This document shows positions 33,543-42,603 of a DNA stretch of 64,000 nt, in pieces. The stretch comes from Rummeliibacillus pycnus_A (GTDB lineage: Bacteria > Bacillota > Bacilli > Bacillales_A > Planococcaceae), in NCBI RefSeq assembly GCF_044359855.1, contig NZ_CP132291.1:3472001-3536000 (forward strand). The letters are read 5' to 3'. The stretch's first letter is position 1, and every line of letters starts with the position of its first letter. The translations under genes and the position numbers were made by a program. A model generated the notes under the pieces. The model saw only the letters and a program-made list of their open reading frames with translations. It was not told the DNA's origin and made no database searches.

Positions 33543-34894
33543 TGAAAAACATAGCCATAATGGAACACAAAAAAGTATTAGTATTAGGTCTAGCTAAAAG
33601 TGGTGTAGCTGCCGCAGAATTACTTCATAAAATGGGTGCATTTGTAACAGTGAATGATGCAAAACCATTTGAAGAAAATAAGGATGCACAAAAACTTCTA
33701 CAACAAGGAATTACCGTAATATGTGGCCGTCACCCAGAAGATTTATTGGATGAAGGATTCGAATTAGTTATTAAAAACCCTGGTATACCATATACAAATA
33801 TTATTGTAGCGGATGCAGTAAAACGTGGAATTCCAGTATGGACAGAAGTGGAATTAGCTTACTTAATTAGTGAAGCGCCTATGATTGGTATTACTGGTTC
33901 AAATGGTAAAACAACTACAACTACTTTGCTATACCATATTTTGAACCAAGGTGGCTTGAAGCCATTAATTGCAGGGAATATTGGTACAGTAGCTTGTACT
34001 GTAACCGAAACTGCTGAAGCCGATAATATTATTGTGACAGAATTATCTTCTTTCCAACTAATGGGAACTGAGATGTTTAAACCTAAAATAGCCATTTGGA
34101 CGAATTTATTTGAAGCACATATCGATTATCATGGATCCATGGAAGCATATGGTGATGCTAAATTCTGTATCACACGTAACCAAGATGCGTCAGATTATTT
34201 AATCTATAACGCAGACCAAGAAATCGTTGCTTCATATGCTCGAAAATCAAATGCTCACTTAATTCCATTTACAACGACTCATATAAATGAGGATGGAATT
34301 AGTGCAGATGATGAAATGATTTATTGGTTAGGTAAACCATTTATAAAACGTGATATTATCGCTTTACCTGGTAAACATAACCTAGAGAATGTTCTTGCAG
34401 CTGTAGCGGCAGCTATTATTATGAGTTGTCCGAAAGATAAAATGAAACACGTATTAAATTCATTTACTGGTGTTAAACATCGCACACAATTTGTTCGTGA
34501 ATGGAAACAACGTAAAATCTTTAATGACTCAAAAGCAACAAACACACTTGCTACGCGTAGTGCACTTGAAGCATTTAAACAACCAATTGTACTACTAGCA
34601 GGTGGTTTAGATCGTGGTCATTCATTCGAAGAATTACGATCATTTATGTCAAATGTTCATGTAGTTGTGGTATCTGGTCAAACAGCAGATCGTTTTGCAG
34701 AATTCGCTACTTCTTGTGGTGTAAAAACAATTGTCCATGCTAAGGATATTCAAGAAGCAGTACCAAAAGCAGCAGAATTATCAAATGAAGGTGATGTCAT
34801 TTTACTTTCACCTGCATGCGCAAGTTGGGATCAATATCCAAACTTTGAAACACGTGGAGATTTGTTTATCGAAGCAGTTATGAATTTGAAATAA
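33542..34894 (+). CDS. murD: UDP-MurNAc-L-alanine:D-glutamate ligase MurD
   Basis: Cytoplasmic ATP-dependent ligase adding D-glutamate to UDP-MurNAc-L-Ala. The N-terminal Rossmann-like domain starts KVLVLGLAKSGVAAAELL; the ATP site GSNGKTTTT follows, and LENVLAAVAAAI and ALEAF/LAGGLDRG mark the rest. The ATG at 33542 overlaps the mraY stop by one base and follows GGAGG by 8 bases, giving 450 residues, as in B. subtilis. An upstream in-frame GTG would be inside mraY. Confidence 0.96.
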   Translation: MKNIAIMEHKKVLVLGLAKSGVAAAELLHKMGAFVTVNDAKPFEENKDAQKLLQQGITVICGRHPEDLLDEGFELVIKNPGIPYTNIIVADAVKRGIPVWTEVELAYLISEAPMIGITGSNGKTTTTTLLYHILNQGGLKPLIAGNIGTVACTVTETAEADNIIVTELSSFQLMGTEMFKPKIAIWTNLFEAHIDYHGSMEAYGDAKFCITRNQDASDYLIYNADQEIVASYARKSNAHLIPFTTTHINEDGISADDEMIYWLGKPFIKRDIIALPGKHNLENVLAAVAAAIIMSCPKDKMKHVLNSFTGVKHRTQFVREWKQRKIFNDSKATNTLATRSALEAFKQPIVLLAGGLDRGHSFEELRSFMSNVHVVVVSGQTADRFAEFATSCGVKTIVHAKDIQEAVPKAAELSNEGDVILLSPACASWDQYPNFETRGDLFIEAVMNLK

Positions 34895-34919
34895 TTGTCA
34901 TTATTAAGTAATAGGAAGG

Positions 34920-36005
34920 ATGCCTTGCCTGATACAACGTGAGAGACTTTGGTTAATGATTGCAACGTTATTTTTGACTGTCATTGGCATTGTTTTTGTT
35001 TACTCTGCCGGTACTTACTGGGGGAAGATTCACTACGGTCAAACAGCACCTTTTTTAGTTAAACAGTTAATTTATTTAGGAGTAGCGTTATTTGCCTTTT
35101 TCATTTGTAGCCGTTATAAAGGACTACAATTGGAAAAGACTTGGACGCTCCTATATTGGCTGTCGTTACTTTTACTTGTCGCTGTATTAATTCCGGGAAT
35201 TGGTGTTGTTCGAAATGGTTCTCAAAGTTGGATCGCACTTGGACCACTTAGTCTTCAACCATCTGAACTTACCAAAATTGCCACAATCGTCAAACTAAGC
35301 TTTATTCTGGCGAATCAAAAAGCAACGGAATCTAAAATTCACTGGCGGCATTTTTTATATTTATTTTTACCAATAGCGCTCATAATGGTACAACCTGATT
35401 TTGGATCAGCCTTTATTTTAATCGTTTCTGTGTTTTTGCTGTTCTTTATAGCTGGTTATCCTATTCGTTTTTACGCTTTCCTGATCATTGCCGGTGTTGT
35501 AGGGCTAGTAGGGTTAATACTTTCAGCTCCTTATCGTTTAAAGAGGATAGAAGCGTTTTTAGATCCATGGTCAGATCCACTTGGTAGTGGTTTTCAAGCA
35601 ATACAATCATTGCTTGCTATAGGTCCAGCAGGACTATATGGATTTGGCTTTGGAAATAGCCGACAAAAGTATTTATACTTGCCCGAACCACAGAATGATT
35701 TTATCTTTTCAATTATTGCAGAAGAAATGGGATTTATCGGGGCTGCAACGATAATTTGTGCTTTTGGTTTACTAATCTACGCTGGTTTTAAATTAGCGTA
35801 TAAATCAAGTATGAAAGTTTCGTTATATAGTATTGCAACATTAATAGGGATGATTGGCTTTCAAGCTTTTTTGAATATCGGAGTTGTTTCAGGGTTGTTG
35901 CCGGTAACCGGTGTGACCTTACCGTTTATTAGTTACGGGGGAACATCCCTTGTCGTAACATGGATCGCAATTGGGATAGTGTGGAATTTTTCGAAAGAAA
36001 GATAA
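34920..36005 (+). CDS. spoVE: SEDS peptidoglycan glycosyltransferase SpoVE/FtsW type
   Basis: Polytopic membrane glycosyltransferase of the SEDS family. By position (after murD, in a cluster with spoVD) it is the SpoVE orthologue, the cortex-specific partner of SpoVD in B. subtilis; a role in division cannot be excluded. About ten helices, the QPSELTKIATIV motif with its Glu, and the PLPVTG-like LLPVTGVTLPFISYGGTS loop are present. The ATG at 34920 abuts the AGGAAGG site with no spacing, whereas a CTG at 34929 would be ideally spaced, so the true start is uncertain. No murG or murB follows. Confidence 0.9.
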   Translation: MPCLIQRERLWLMIATLFLTVIGIVFVYSAGTYWGKIHYGQTAPFLVKQLIYLGVALFAFFICSRYKGLQLEKTWTLLYWLSLLLLVAVLIPGIGVVRNGSQSWIALGPLSLQPSELTKIATIVKLSFILANQKATESKIHWRHFLYLFLPIALIMVQPDFGSAFILIVSVFLLFFIAGYPIRFYAFLIIAGVVGLVGLILSAPYRLKRIEAFLDPWSDPLGSGFQAIQSLLAIGPAGLYGFGFGNSRQKYLYLPEPQNDFIFSIIAEEMGFIGAATIICAFGLLIYAGFKLAYKSSMKVSLYSIATLIGMIGFQAFLNIGVVSGLLPVTGVTLPFISYGGTSLVVTWIAIGIVWNFSKER

Positions 36006-36026
36006 TTTTAGAAAGGAGTGATCAGT

Positions 36027-36788
36027 TTGGAAAAAATTATTGATATCGAAGAACGAATTCCGACATTAAAAGAGCGTCGAAAAAAAAGAACAAATCGTCG
36101 TTTTCTCGTACTCATTGCCATTTTCGTTATAACCTTACTGACACTTCTGTATTTTCAATCTCCAATGAGTCATATTGGAAAAATTACAGTTGAAGGAAAT
36201 CACCTAAAGAGTAAAGAATATTACATAAAGCATAGTGGTCTTGAAAAAGGGAACTCTCTATGGGAATTCAAAAGTAGTACAGTAGAAAAATTATTAAAGG
36301 AACAACAAATTGTAAAGAATGTATCAGTAAAAAGAAAATGGTTGAATGATATCACGATTTCTGTGACTGAATATGATCAAGTTGCATATTTAAAGGAAAA
36401 TAACCAATATAATTTGGTGTTAAACAACGGCACAATTTTACATTTGAATAATATACCGGCTAGTTTGAATATGCCGATATTGGTAGGTTTTGAGGATGAA
36501 AAAACGAGAATGAAAATGATTCAACAACTTAGCAAGTTGAATGATGAATTAATCGCTTTAATCTCTCAAGTGAATGCTATACCAAATGATTCAAATCCAT
36601 ATGCAATTCAAATGTTCATGAATGATGGATTTGAAGTAAGAGCATCGATTCCTACGCTTGCCTCAAAATTGAAATATTATCCATCGATCGTTTCACAAGT
36701 CAAAAAAGGTGAAAAAGGGGTAATTGACTTAGAAGTTGGAACTTTTTATCGTTCTTATAAAAGTGAGTATGGGGCATCTGAAAAGTAA
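36027..36788 (+). CDS. divIB: Cell division protein DivIB (FtsQ)
   Basis: Bitopic divisome protein. A basic cytoplasmic N-terminus (TLKERRKKRTNRR) and one helix (about 30-48) are followed by a POTRA domain (about 55-125; HIGKITVEGNHLKSKEYYIKHSG) and the FtsQ/DivIB beta domain. The start is TTG at 36027, 4 bases after AAAGGAGTGAT; a GTG at 36018 lies within that site. It has 253 residues. It follows spoVE by 21 bases, with murG and murB absent between them. Confidence 0.92.
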   Translation: MEKIIDIEERIPTLKERRKKRTNRRFLVLIAIFVITLLTLLYFQSPMSHIGKITVEGNHLKSKEYYIKHSGLEKGNSLWEFKSSTVEKLLKEQQIVKNVSVKRKWLNDITISVTEYDQVAYLKENNQYNLVLNNGTILHLNNIPASLNMPILVGFEDEKTRMKMIQQLSKLNDELIALISQVNAIPNDSNPYAIQMFMNDGFEVRASIPTLASKLKYYPSIVSQVKKGEKGVIDLEVGTFYRSYKSEYGASEK

Positions 36789-37131
36789 TTGTATCCTGTA
36801 AGTCCAAAAATTGTATAAATAATCTAAATTTATTCTATTTATTCTGGTAATCAGTTTTAATTAGGCTATAAATATAGTAATCTTAGCTTAAACAGAAATG
36901 TAATTGAATAAGTCTAAGAAAAACTATAAAAATAGTGCTAAATATTTATTTGTGATTATTAGAGTTAGAAGTAAGTGTATAAATACATGTAAAAATAGTA
37001 TTTTAGAATCTTTTCAGTCTACACAGACAGAATTTCGAGCTTTTAACACTATGTAAATAATAAAAAATGCATCAAAAGTTAAAAAAAACAGTATATATGA
37101 AGGAATTTTAAATAGTTTTCCTGAATTTATT
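36789..37131. other. Long AT-rich gap before ftsA
   Basis: This 340-base stretch is very AT-rich and stop-dense in all frames. In B. subtilis the place holds ylxW, ylxX and sbp; none is present here. I see no terminator and no strong hairpin, only the promoter at its right end. Confidence 0.6.
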
Positions 37132-37160
37132 TAGACAAGTTCATAATTTTACAATAGAAT
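37132..37160 (+). promoter_or_regulatory. Likely SigA promoter for ftsA-ftsZ
   Basis: TAGACA (37132-37137), a 17-base spacer and TAGAAT (37155-37160), 34 bases before ftsA. Confidence 0.55.
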
Positions 37161-37194
37161 AATTATTAAGAGTTGTTGAAGGAGGTGCCACAGT

Positions 37195-38481
37195 TTGAAT
37201 CATTCAGAATTATACGTTTCGTTAGATATAGGATCTTCTTCTGTTAAAGTCCTCATCGGAGAGGTTAATGAGGAGACTGTGCATGTAATTGGTGTTGGTA
37301 ATGTCAAGTCATCAGGTATTCGTAGAGGAAGCATTGTAGATATTGATGCTACTGTACAATCTATAAAAAAAGCAATCGATCAAGCTGAGAGAATGGTAGG
37401 CATGTCTATCAATAAAGTAATATTAGGTATACCTGCTAATCAAGTTCAGCTTCATGATGTAAAAGGTGTAGTTGCAGTTAATAGCGAGAATCGCGAAATT
37501 ACTGATGTGGATTTAGATCGTGTAATAGAATCTGCACAACTTATGTCTATTTCACCAGATCGTGAATTAGTCAATATTGTTCCAAGCCAATATATCGTGG
37601 ACGGTTTAGATGGGATTAATGATCCTAGAGGAATGATCGGTATTCGTCTAGAAATGGATGGTACTATGATTACCACATCAAAAACAGTTTTACACAATGT
37701 CCTACGTTGTGTTGAAAAGGCTGGATTAGAAATTCAACAAATTTATTTGCAACCGTTAGCAGCTGGTGAATTTGCGCTTACGGAAGATGATCGTAATAGA
37801 GGAACTGCATTCATCGATATTGGTGGAGGTTCAACAACAATTGCAGTATTCAAAGACGGACATTTTTTGCATACAGCGATGATTCCAGTTGGCGGTGAAC
37901 ACATTACAAAAGATTTATCGATTGTATTAAAAACCCCTACTGAGCAAGCAGAAAAGATAAAAACAGAATTTGGACATGCATATTATGATGATGCTTCAGA
38001 TGATGAATTATTTGAAGTTCCAGTAATAGGTGCAGATACAAAAGAGCAATTTAGTCAAAGATACATATCCGAAATTATTGGCGTTAGACTTGAAGAACTT
38101 TTTGATTTAATTATTGATGAATTATATCGAATGGGTATTCAAGATTTGCCTGGCGGAGTGGTATTGACTGGTGGCGTTGCAAAATTAGAAGGTCTTCCTC
38201 AATTAGCACGTCATGTCTTACAAACAAGTGTCAAAATTTATGTGCCTGATTACATTGGCGTAAGAGATCCTGAATATACAGCAGCTGTAAATTTAATACG
38301 TTATGCATACAAAGAATCACAATTTAACAGAGATGTTACCGATAATGTTCCTTTGGTACCTGCAGGGCGTGAAGATCATCATGTAGAACAACAAAATAGT
38401 TCTTCGCTATTTGAATCACAAGAGCATAGAGATGGTGTTCTTACGAAAGTTAAGGGCTTCTTTAATAGATTTTTAGAATAA
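37195..38481 (+). CDS. ftsA: Cell division protein FtsA
   Basis: Actin-like ATPase that tethers FtsZ to the membrane. The phosphate-binding loops YVSLDIGSSSVKVLIGE (N-terminus) and TAFIDIGGGSTTIAVF (about 203-218), and GVVLTGGVAKLEGL near the C-terminal half, are classic actin-fold motifs. The C-terminus KVKGFFNRFLE is the amphipathic membrane-targeting helix. It has 428 residues. The start is TTG with AAGGAGGTG 6 bases upstream. Confidence 0.96.
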   Translation: MNHSELYVSLDIGSSSVKVLIGEVNEETVHVIGVGNVKSSGIRRGSIVDIDATVQSIKKAIDQAERMVGMSINKVILGIPANQVQLHDVKGVVAVNSENREITDVDLDRVIESAQLMSISPDRELVNIVPSQYIVDGLDGINDPRGMIGIRLEMDGTMITTSKTVLHNVLRCVEKAGLEIQQIYLQPLAAGEFALTEDDRNRGTAFIDIGGGSTTIAVFKDGHFLHTAMIPVGGEHITKDLSIVLKTPTEQAEKIKTEFGHAYYDDASDDELFEVPVIGADTKEQFSQRYISEIIGVRLEELFDLIIDELYRMGIQDLPGGVVLTGGVAKLEGLPQLARHVLQTSVKIYVPDYIGVRDPEYTAAVNLIRYAYKESQFNRDVTDNVPLVPAGREDHHVEQQNSSSLFESQEHRDGVLTKVKGFFNRFLE

Positions 38482-38530
38482 TAAGGGCGATGTTCTCTAC
38501 ACATTATTAGCAAAATTAGGAGGAATAGAG

Positions 38531-39706
38531 ATGTTAGAATTTGAAACAAATGACGATCAACTTGCTGTAATTAAAGTTATCGGTGTTGGTGGCGGAGGTA
38601 ATAATGCCGTTAACCGAATGATTGAACATGGTGTACAAGGTGTAGAATTTATCGCCGTAAATACAGATGCACAAGCATTAAAATTATCAAATGCTGAAGT
38701 GAAAATGCAAATCGGTGCGAAATCGACTCGTGGATTAGGTGCAGGTGCTAACCCAGAAGTGGGGAAAAAAGCTGCTGAAGAAAGTAAAGAACAGATTGAA
38801 GAAGCACTAAGTGGTGCGGATATGGTTTTTGTTACTGCGGGTATGGGTGGCGGTACAGGTACTGGTGCAGCTCCTGTAATTGCTCAAATAGCCAAAGATC
38901 TTGGTGCATTAACAGTTGGTGTAGTTACGCGTCCATTCACATTTGAAGGCAAAAAACGCCAAAAGTCAGCACTTTCTGGAACTGCTGCTATGAAAGAGGC
39001 AGTTGATACATTAATTGTTATTCCAAACGATAAATTATTAGAGATTGTTGATAAAAACACACCAATGCTTGAAGCATTCCGCGAAGCTGATAATGTTCTT
39101 CGTCAAGGTGTACAAGGTATTTCGGATTTAATCGCCGTACCAGGTTTAATCAACTTGGACTTTGCCGATGTTAAAACAATTATGTCTAACAAAGGCTCTG
39201 CATTAATGGGTATTGGTATTGCTTCAGGTGAAACACGTGCTATAGAGGCTGCTAAAAAAGCAATCTCAAGTCCATTACTTGAAACTTCTATTCATGGTGC
39301 AAAAGGTGTTCTTATGAATATGACTGGTGGCTCTAATTTGAGCTTATATGAAGTTCAAGAAGCAGCTGATATTGTTTCATCAGCATCTGATGAAGATGTA
39401 AACATTATCTTCGGTGCGGTTATCAATGATAATCTAAAAGATGAAATCGTGGTTACAGTCATTGCGACTGAGTTTTCAGAAGATGAACCTCAATATGAAG
39501 TACGTAATGGGAATCGTAGTGGAATTGGTACACCTCGTCAACAACCAACACCTGTACAACAAATGGCAGGTCGTGAAGTTCGTTCAGAAGAAATTGTACA
39601 ACCAATTCAAGAAAGCCCACGTCAAACAACACAATATCAATCCAATTCACAAGACGATGGATTGGATATTCCGACATTTTTAAGAAACCGTAACAAACGC
39701 CGTTAA
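38531..39706 (+). CDS. ftsZ: Cell division protein FtsZ
   Basis: Tubulin-like GTPase that forms the Z-ring. VGGGGNNAVNRMIEHG begins the fold, the tubulin signature GGGTGTGAAP binds GTP, and NLDFADVKTIM with the T7 loop follows. A variable Q-rich linker (about 325-370) ends in the partner-binding tail DIPTFLRNRNKRR. It has 391 residues. AGGAGGAA precedes the ATG. A strong terminator follows, ending the dcw cluster. Confidence 0.98.
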   Translation: MLEFETNDDQLAVIKVIGVGGGGNNAVNRMIEHGVQGVEFIAVNTDAQALKLSNAEVKMQIGAKSTRGLGAGANPEVGKKAAEESKEQIEEALSGADMVFVTAGMGGGTGTGAAPVIAQIAKDLGALTVGVVTRPFTFEGKKRQKSALSGTAAMKEAVDTLIVIPNDKLLEIVDKNTPMLEAFREADNVLRQGVQGISDLIAVPGLINLDFADVKTIMSNKGSALMGIGIASGETRAIEAAKKAISSPLLETSIHGAKGVLMNMTGGSNLSLYEVQEAADIVSSASDEDVNIIFGAVINDNLKDEIVVTVIATEFSEDEPQYEVRNGNRSGIGTPRQQPTPVQQMAGREVRSEEIVQPIQESPRQTTQYQSNSQDDGLDIPTFLRNRNKRR

Positions 39707-39724
39707 TGCAAAATTTTAAAGTGG

Positions 39725-39767
39725 AAAAGACTACCTACTTAGTATATCTAAGTAGGTAGTCTTTTTT
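39725..39767 (+). terminator. Terminator after ftsZ
   Basis: AAAAGACTACCTACTTAG pairs with CTAAGTAGGTAGTCTTTT around a short loop, followed by TTT. Confidence 0.95.
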
Positions 39768-40053
39768 ATATTATGCATATTTTTCACCCCAATTAACTAT
39801 TGGTACAATTTTAGCAGTTGTGCTTATTTAAAGAGAAAAAATAGAAATAGATTTCTGTCTAAAGATGATCTTTTATGGACAATTTGAAAAACAGTGGTTT
39901 CTACTCACCTCATTTACAAACGAAAGATTTGAAAAGGTTTTTTTGATTATTATATGAGAACAAAAGGCGAATATTTGAAAAAAACTAAGAATAATCTAAA
40001 TCTAATTAGAAGTAATTTTGCAAACGAAAGTTACCTAGAAAAATGAATGATTC

Positions 40054-40103
40054 TGTCGGAAAGTTTCTGCTTCCTACATTCACCCTTTGACATTTTTTGA
40101 AGC
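40054..40103 (+). promoter_or_regulatory. Possible Spo0A-controlled promoter region of spoIIGA
   Basis: TGTCGGA (40054-40060) on the plus strand and TGTCAAA (40086-40092 on the minus strand) each differ by one base from the Spo0A box TGTCGAA. The second overlaps a perfect TTGACA (40087-40092), followed 16 bases later by TATGTT. In B. subtilis spoIIG is a SigA promoter activated by Spo0A-P. The rest of the 370-base gap after ftsZ shows no gene. Confidence 0.4.
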
Positions 40104-40140
40104 TATCATATGTTACCTTTTCTATGTGGGAGGTGGTGAA

Positions 40141-40974
40141 TTGTATGGCGAAGTAATGATCTTAATTAATGCACTTTTTAACTATGTTATTCTTTCTTTT
40201 ACCAATTCAATTTGTTATATGCAACAAAAAAGAATGCGACTTATAATCAGTGCATTCCTTGCTGGCATTTGGATCGTTATATTTGGACACCATTTTCTCA
40301 TGATGGTCATTGCATTTATTTTAATGATTACGACTGCTTTTGGCTTGCAAATCCGCAAATGGTGGAAGGGAGCGCTTATGTGTTTTGTCGCAGCTTTGTT
40401 TGCAGGTGGATTATTTACAGCATTCGAGCCACTGTGGATAAATGCATCAGTATTTACCTTATTCATAATAATCGGAGCTGTAGCGACGGCAGGATTATTT
40501 TTGTTAAAAAATCGATTGCAGGTTGCTAGGGGTGATACCTTGCAGCAACGTCTAGTTCAATTATGTGAATTGCGATTAGGAGATATCACAATTTCTCTAA
40601 AATGTTTTATAGATACAGGAAATACGACAGTTGAGCCGTTATCTGGAAAACCTGTTCATTTTGTACGTTATAAAGCAATAGAAAACTCTTTACCTGAAAA
40701 TTTGAAAATGGCTTTGTTTCGATGGGATGTAAATGAGCCATATGTTTTGGATATGTTCCCCGAAGAATACCGAAAAAAAGTGGCTGTTATTCCAATTACA
40801 ACTGTTCAAGAGAAAAAGACTTACAGCTTAGCTCTCCGTTATGATAAATGGCTTATTATGGACGAAGAAACTCGCCCAATTTCACCTGGTTTTTTAATTA
40901 TTACAATTCAAAACACCCCGTTTCCGCAAGAGGCAGATGCCATATTACATTTTACTGCTTTATATCACATTTAA
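40141..40974 (+). CDS. spoIIGA: Sporulation sigma-E factor processing protease SpoIIGA
   Basis: Membrane aspartic protease that cleaves the pro-sequence of SigE in the mother cell after a signal from the forespore. Five hydrophobic helices fill residues 1-130; a cytoplasmic domain carries the aspartic protease motif CFIDTGN with Asp158. A TTG at 40141 is chosen as start because GGGAGG lies 7 bases upstream and the product then begins MYGEVMILINALFNYV, like the B. subtilis protein. An earlier in-frame TTG at 40087 is the promoter -35 box. It has 277 residues, and sigE follows after 18 bases. Confidence 0.92.
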   Translation: MYGEVMILINALFNYVILSFTNSICYMQQKRMRLIISAFLAGIWIVIFGHHFLMMVIAFILMITTAFGLQIRKWWKGALMCFVAALFAGGLFTAFEPLWINASVFTLFIIIGAVATAGLFLLKNRLQVARGDTLQQRLVQLCELRLGDITISLKCFIDTGNTTVEPLSGKPVHFVRYKAIENSLPENLKMALFRWDVNEPYVLDMFPEEYRKKVAVIPITTVQEKKTYSLALRYDKWLIMDEETRPISPGFLIITIQNTPFPQEADAILHFTALYHI

Positions 40975-40992
40975 TGAATGGAGGTTTTAATA

Positions 40993-41700
40993 ATGATTCG
41001 TCGATTTTGGCGTTGGTTAGTTGAAGCAATTGCAAGCTTTAGGCAGACAGGTACATTTTATATTGGTAGTCATGAATCCTTGCCTACACCTTTGAAAAAA
41101 GAGGAGGAGCAAGAAATGATTACTGCTTTCAAGAATGGTGATATGCATGCAAGAGATATATTAATCGAACATAATTTAAGACTAGTGGTGTATATAGCAA
41201 GACGATTTGATAATGCTAAAACACCAATAGAAGATTTAATCAGTATTGGTTCGATTGGATTGATCAAAGCAATCGAAACATTTAATGCTGATAAGAAAAT
41301 TAAATTGGCTACATACGCATCAAGATGTATTGAAAATGAAATATTAATGCATCTGCGTAAAACGAGTCGTATGAAAGGTGAAGTCTCATTAGACGAACCA
41401 TTAAATTCAGATGGCGACGGAAATGAGTTACTACTATCGGATATTTTAGGAACAGATGAACACTTAATCACCGATGATGTAGAAAAAAAGATGGAACGTC
41501 AACATATGTTCCATGCTATTCAAAAATTAGATGAGAGGGAACGCTATATTATGGAGTGTCGCTTCGGACTTGCGGGGAAAGAAGAAATGACACAAAAAGA
41601 AGTAGCGGACCATTTAGGTATTTCTCAATCTTATATTTCCCGTTTAGAAAAGAAAATTATTCAAGAATTGCGCAATCATTTGAATCAATTAACGTCATAA
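40993..41700 (+). CDS. sigE: RNA polymerase sporulation sigma factor SigE (pro-form)
   Basis: Mother-cell sigma factor of early sporulation, made as an inactive pro-protein. The N-terminal pro-sequence (about 1-22) is amphipathic and membrane-associating (MIRRFWRWLVEAI), and the cleavage region FYIGSHESLP corresponds to YYIGGSEALP of B. subtilis. Regions 2 (HNLRLVVYIARRF, EDLISIGSIGLIKA) and 4 (MTQKEVADHLGISQSYISRLEKK) are intact. The ATG at 40993 follows GGAGG by 8 bases; an ATG at 40978 precedes that site. It has 235 residues. Confidence 0.95.
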   Translation: MIRRFWRWLVEAIASFRQTGTFYIGSHESLPTPLKKEEEQEMITAFKNGDMHARDILIEHNLRLVVYIARRFDNAKTPIEDLISIGSIGLIKAIETFNADKKIKLATYASRCIENEILMHLRKTSRMKGEVSLDEPLNSDGDGNELLLSDILGTDEHLITDDVEKKMERQHMFHAIQKLDERERYIMECRFGLAGKEEMTQKEVADHLGISQSYISRLEKKIIQELRNHLNQLTS

Positions 41701-41726
41701 TGGTTGAATTTGGAGAGAAATAAAGC

Positions 41727-41755
41727 GCATATAATTATCCGTTTCGGACACACTG
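41727..41755 (+). promoter_or_regulatory. Possible SigF/SigG-type promoter for sigG
   Basis: GCATA (41727-41731), a 14-base spacer and GGACACACT (41746-41754) resemble the SigF/SigG class. In B. subtilis sigG is read from its own SigF-dependent promoter in the sigE-sigG gap, which fits. The spacer is one base short of the usual value and the -10 is imperfect. Confidence 0.4.
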
Positions 41756-41793
41756 AATTTACTAACAGTGATGAAGCATCCGGAGGGCAAAAT

Positions 41794-42573
41794 ATGCGAA
41801 CAAAAGTTGAAATATGTGGTGTTGATACATCCACGTTACCTGTTTTGAAGCATGAAGAAATGCGGAAATTATTTGTTGCATTACAAAGTGGACAAGAAGA
41901 AGTAAGAGAACAACTTGTGATGGGTAATTTACGGTTAGTATTAAGTATTGTCGGTCGTTTTGCTTATAGAGGCGAACAGGCTGATGATTTATTTCAAGTA
42001 GGGTGTATAGGTTTATTAAAATCAATTGACCATTTTGACTTATCACATAATGTTCGATTTTCAACCTATGCAGTACCAATGATTATAGGTGAAATTAGAA
42101 GACACCTAAGAGATCACCATCCACTACGTGTGTCTAGATCATTACGTGATATTGCATATAAAGCTATGCAAGCAAAAGAGCAATTTTTAACTGAAGAATT
42201 ACGTGAGCCGAACTTAACTGATTTAGCGCGTATGACAGGTTTGCCTCAGGAAGATATATTATTTGCACTTGATGCAATCCAAGAACCGATGTCATTACAT
42301 GAGCCAATATATGCTGATGGTGGAGATCCTGTCTATATGATGGATCAGCTGAAAGATCAAACTGTTTCAGAAGATAGATGGTTGACGTATGTATCAATTA
42401 AAGAACAAATACAAAAATTGGATAGAAGACAACAAAATATTCTCTCCAAACGTTATTATTATGGACATACTCAAACAGAAATTGCGAAAGACTTAGGGAT
42501 TTCGCAAGCGCAAATTTCTAGATTAGAAAAAAGTGCTTTGAAAACGATTCAGGAACAGGCTAGTGAGAAGTAA
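41794..42573 (+). CDS. sigG: RNA polymerase sporulation sigma factor SigG
   Basis: Late forespore sigma factor. It starts MRTKVEICGVDTSTLPVLKHEEMRKLF, the conserved SigG N-terminus, with regions 2 (MGNLRLVLSIVGRF, DDLFQVGCIGLLKSI, RFSTYAVPMIIGEIRR), 3 and 4 (TQTEIAKDLGISQAQISRLEK) intact. The ATG at 41794 follows CGGAGGG by 6 bases; upstream in-frame starts would cross the likely promoter. It has 259 residues. In B. subtilis ylmA comes next; here it is absent. Confidence 0.95.
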   Translation: MRTKVEICGVDTSTLPVLKHEEMRKLFVALQSGQEEVREQLVMGNLRLVLSIVGRFAYRGEQADDLFQVGCIGLLKSIDHFDLSHNVRFSTYAVPMIIGEIRRHLRDHHPLRVSRSLRDIAYKAMQAKEQFLTEELREPNLTDLARMTGLPQEDILFALDAIQEPMSLHEPIYADGGDPVYMMDQLKDQTVSEDRWLTYVSIKEQIQKLDRRQQNILSKRYYYGHTQTEIAKDLGISQAQISRLEKSALKTIQEQASEK

Positions 42574-42603
42574 TAAACGAATCGATCGATTTTAGAAATA
42601 TCT

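Noticed and set aside
40087..40140. TTG at 40087 as start of spoIIGA
   Set aside because: It coincides with a TTGACA promoter box, and the TTG at 40141 has a proper ribosome-binding site and matches the family N-terminus.
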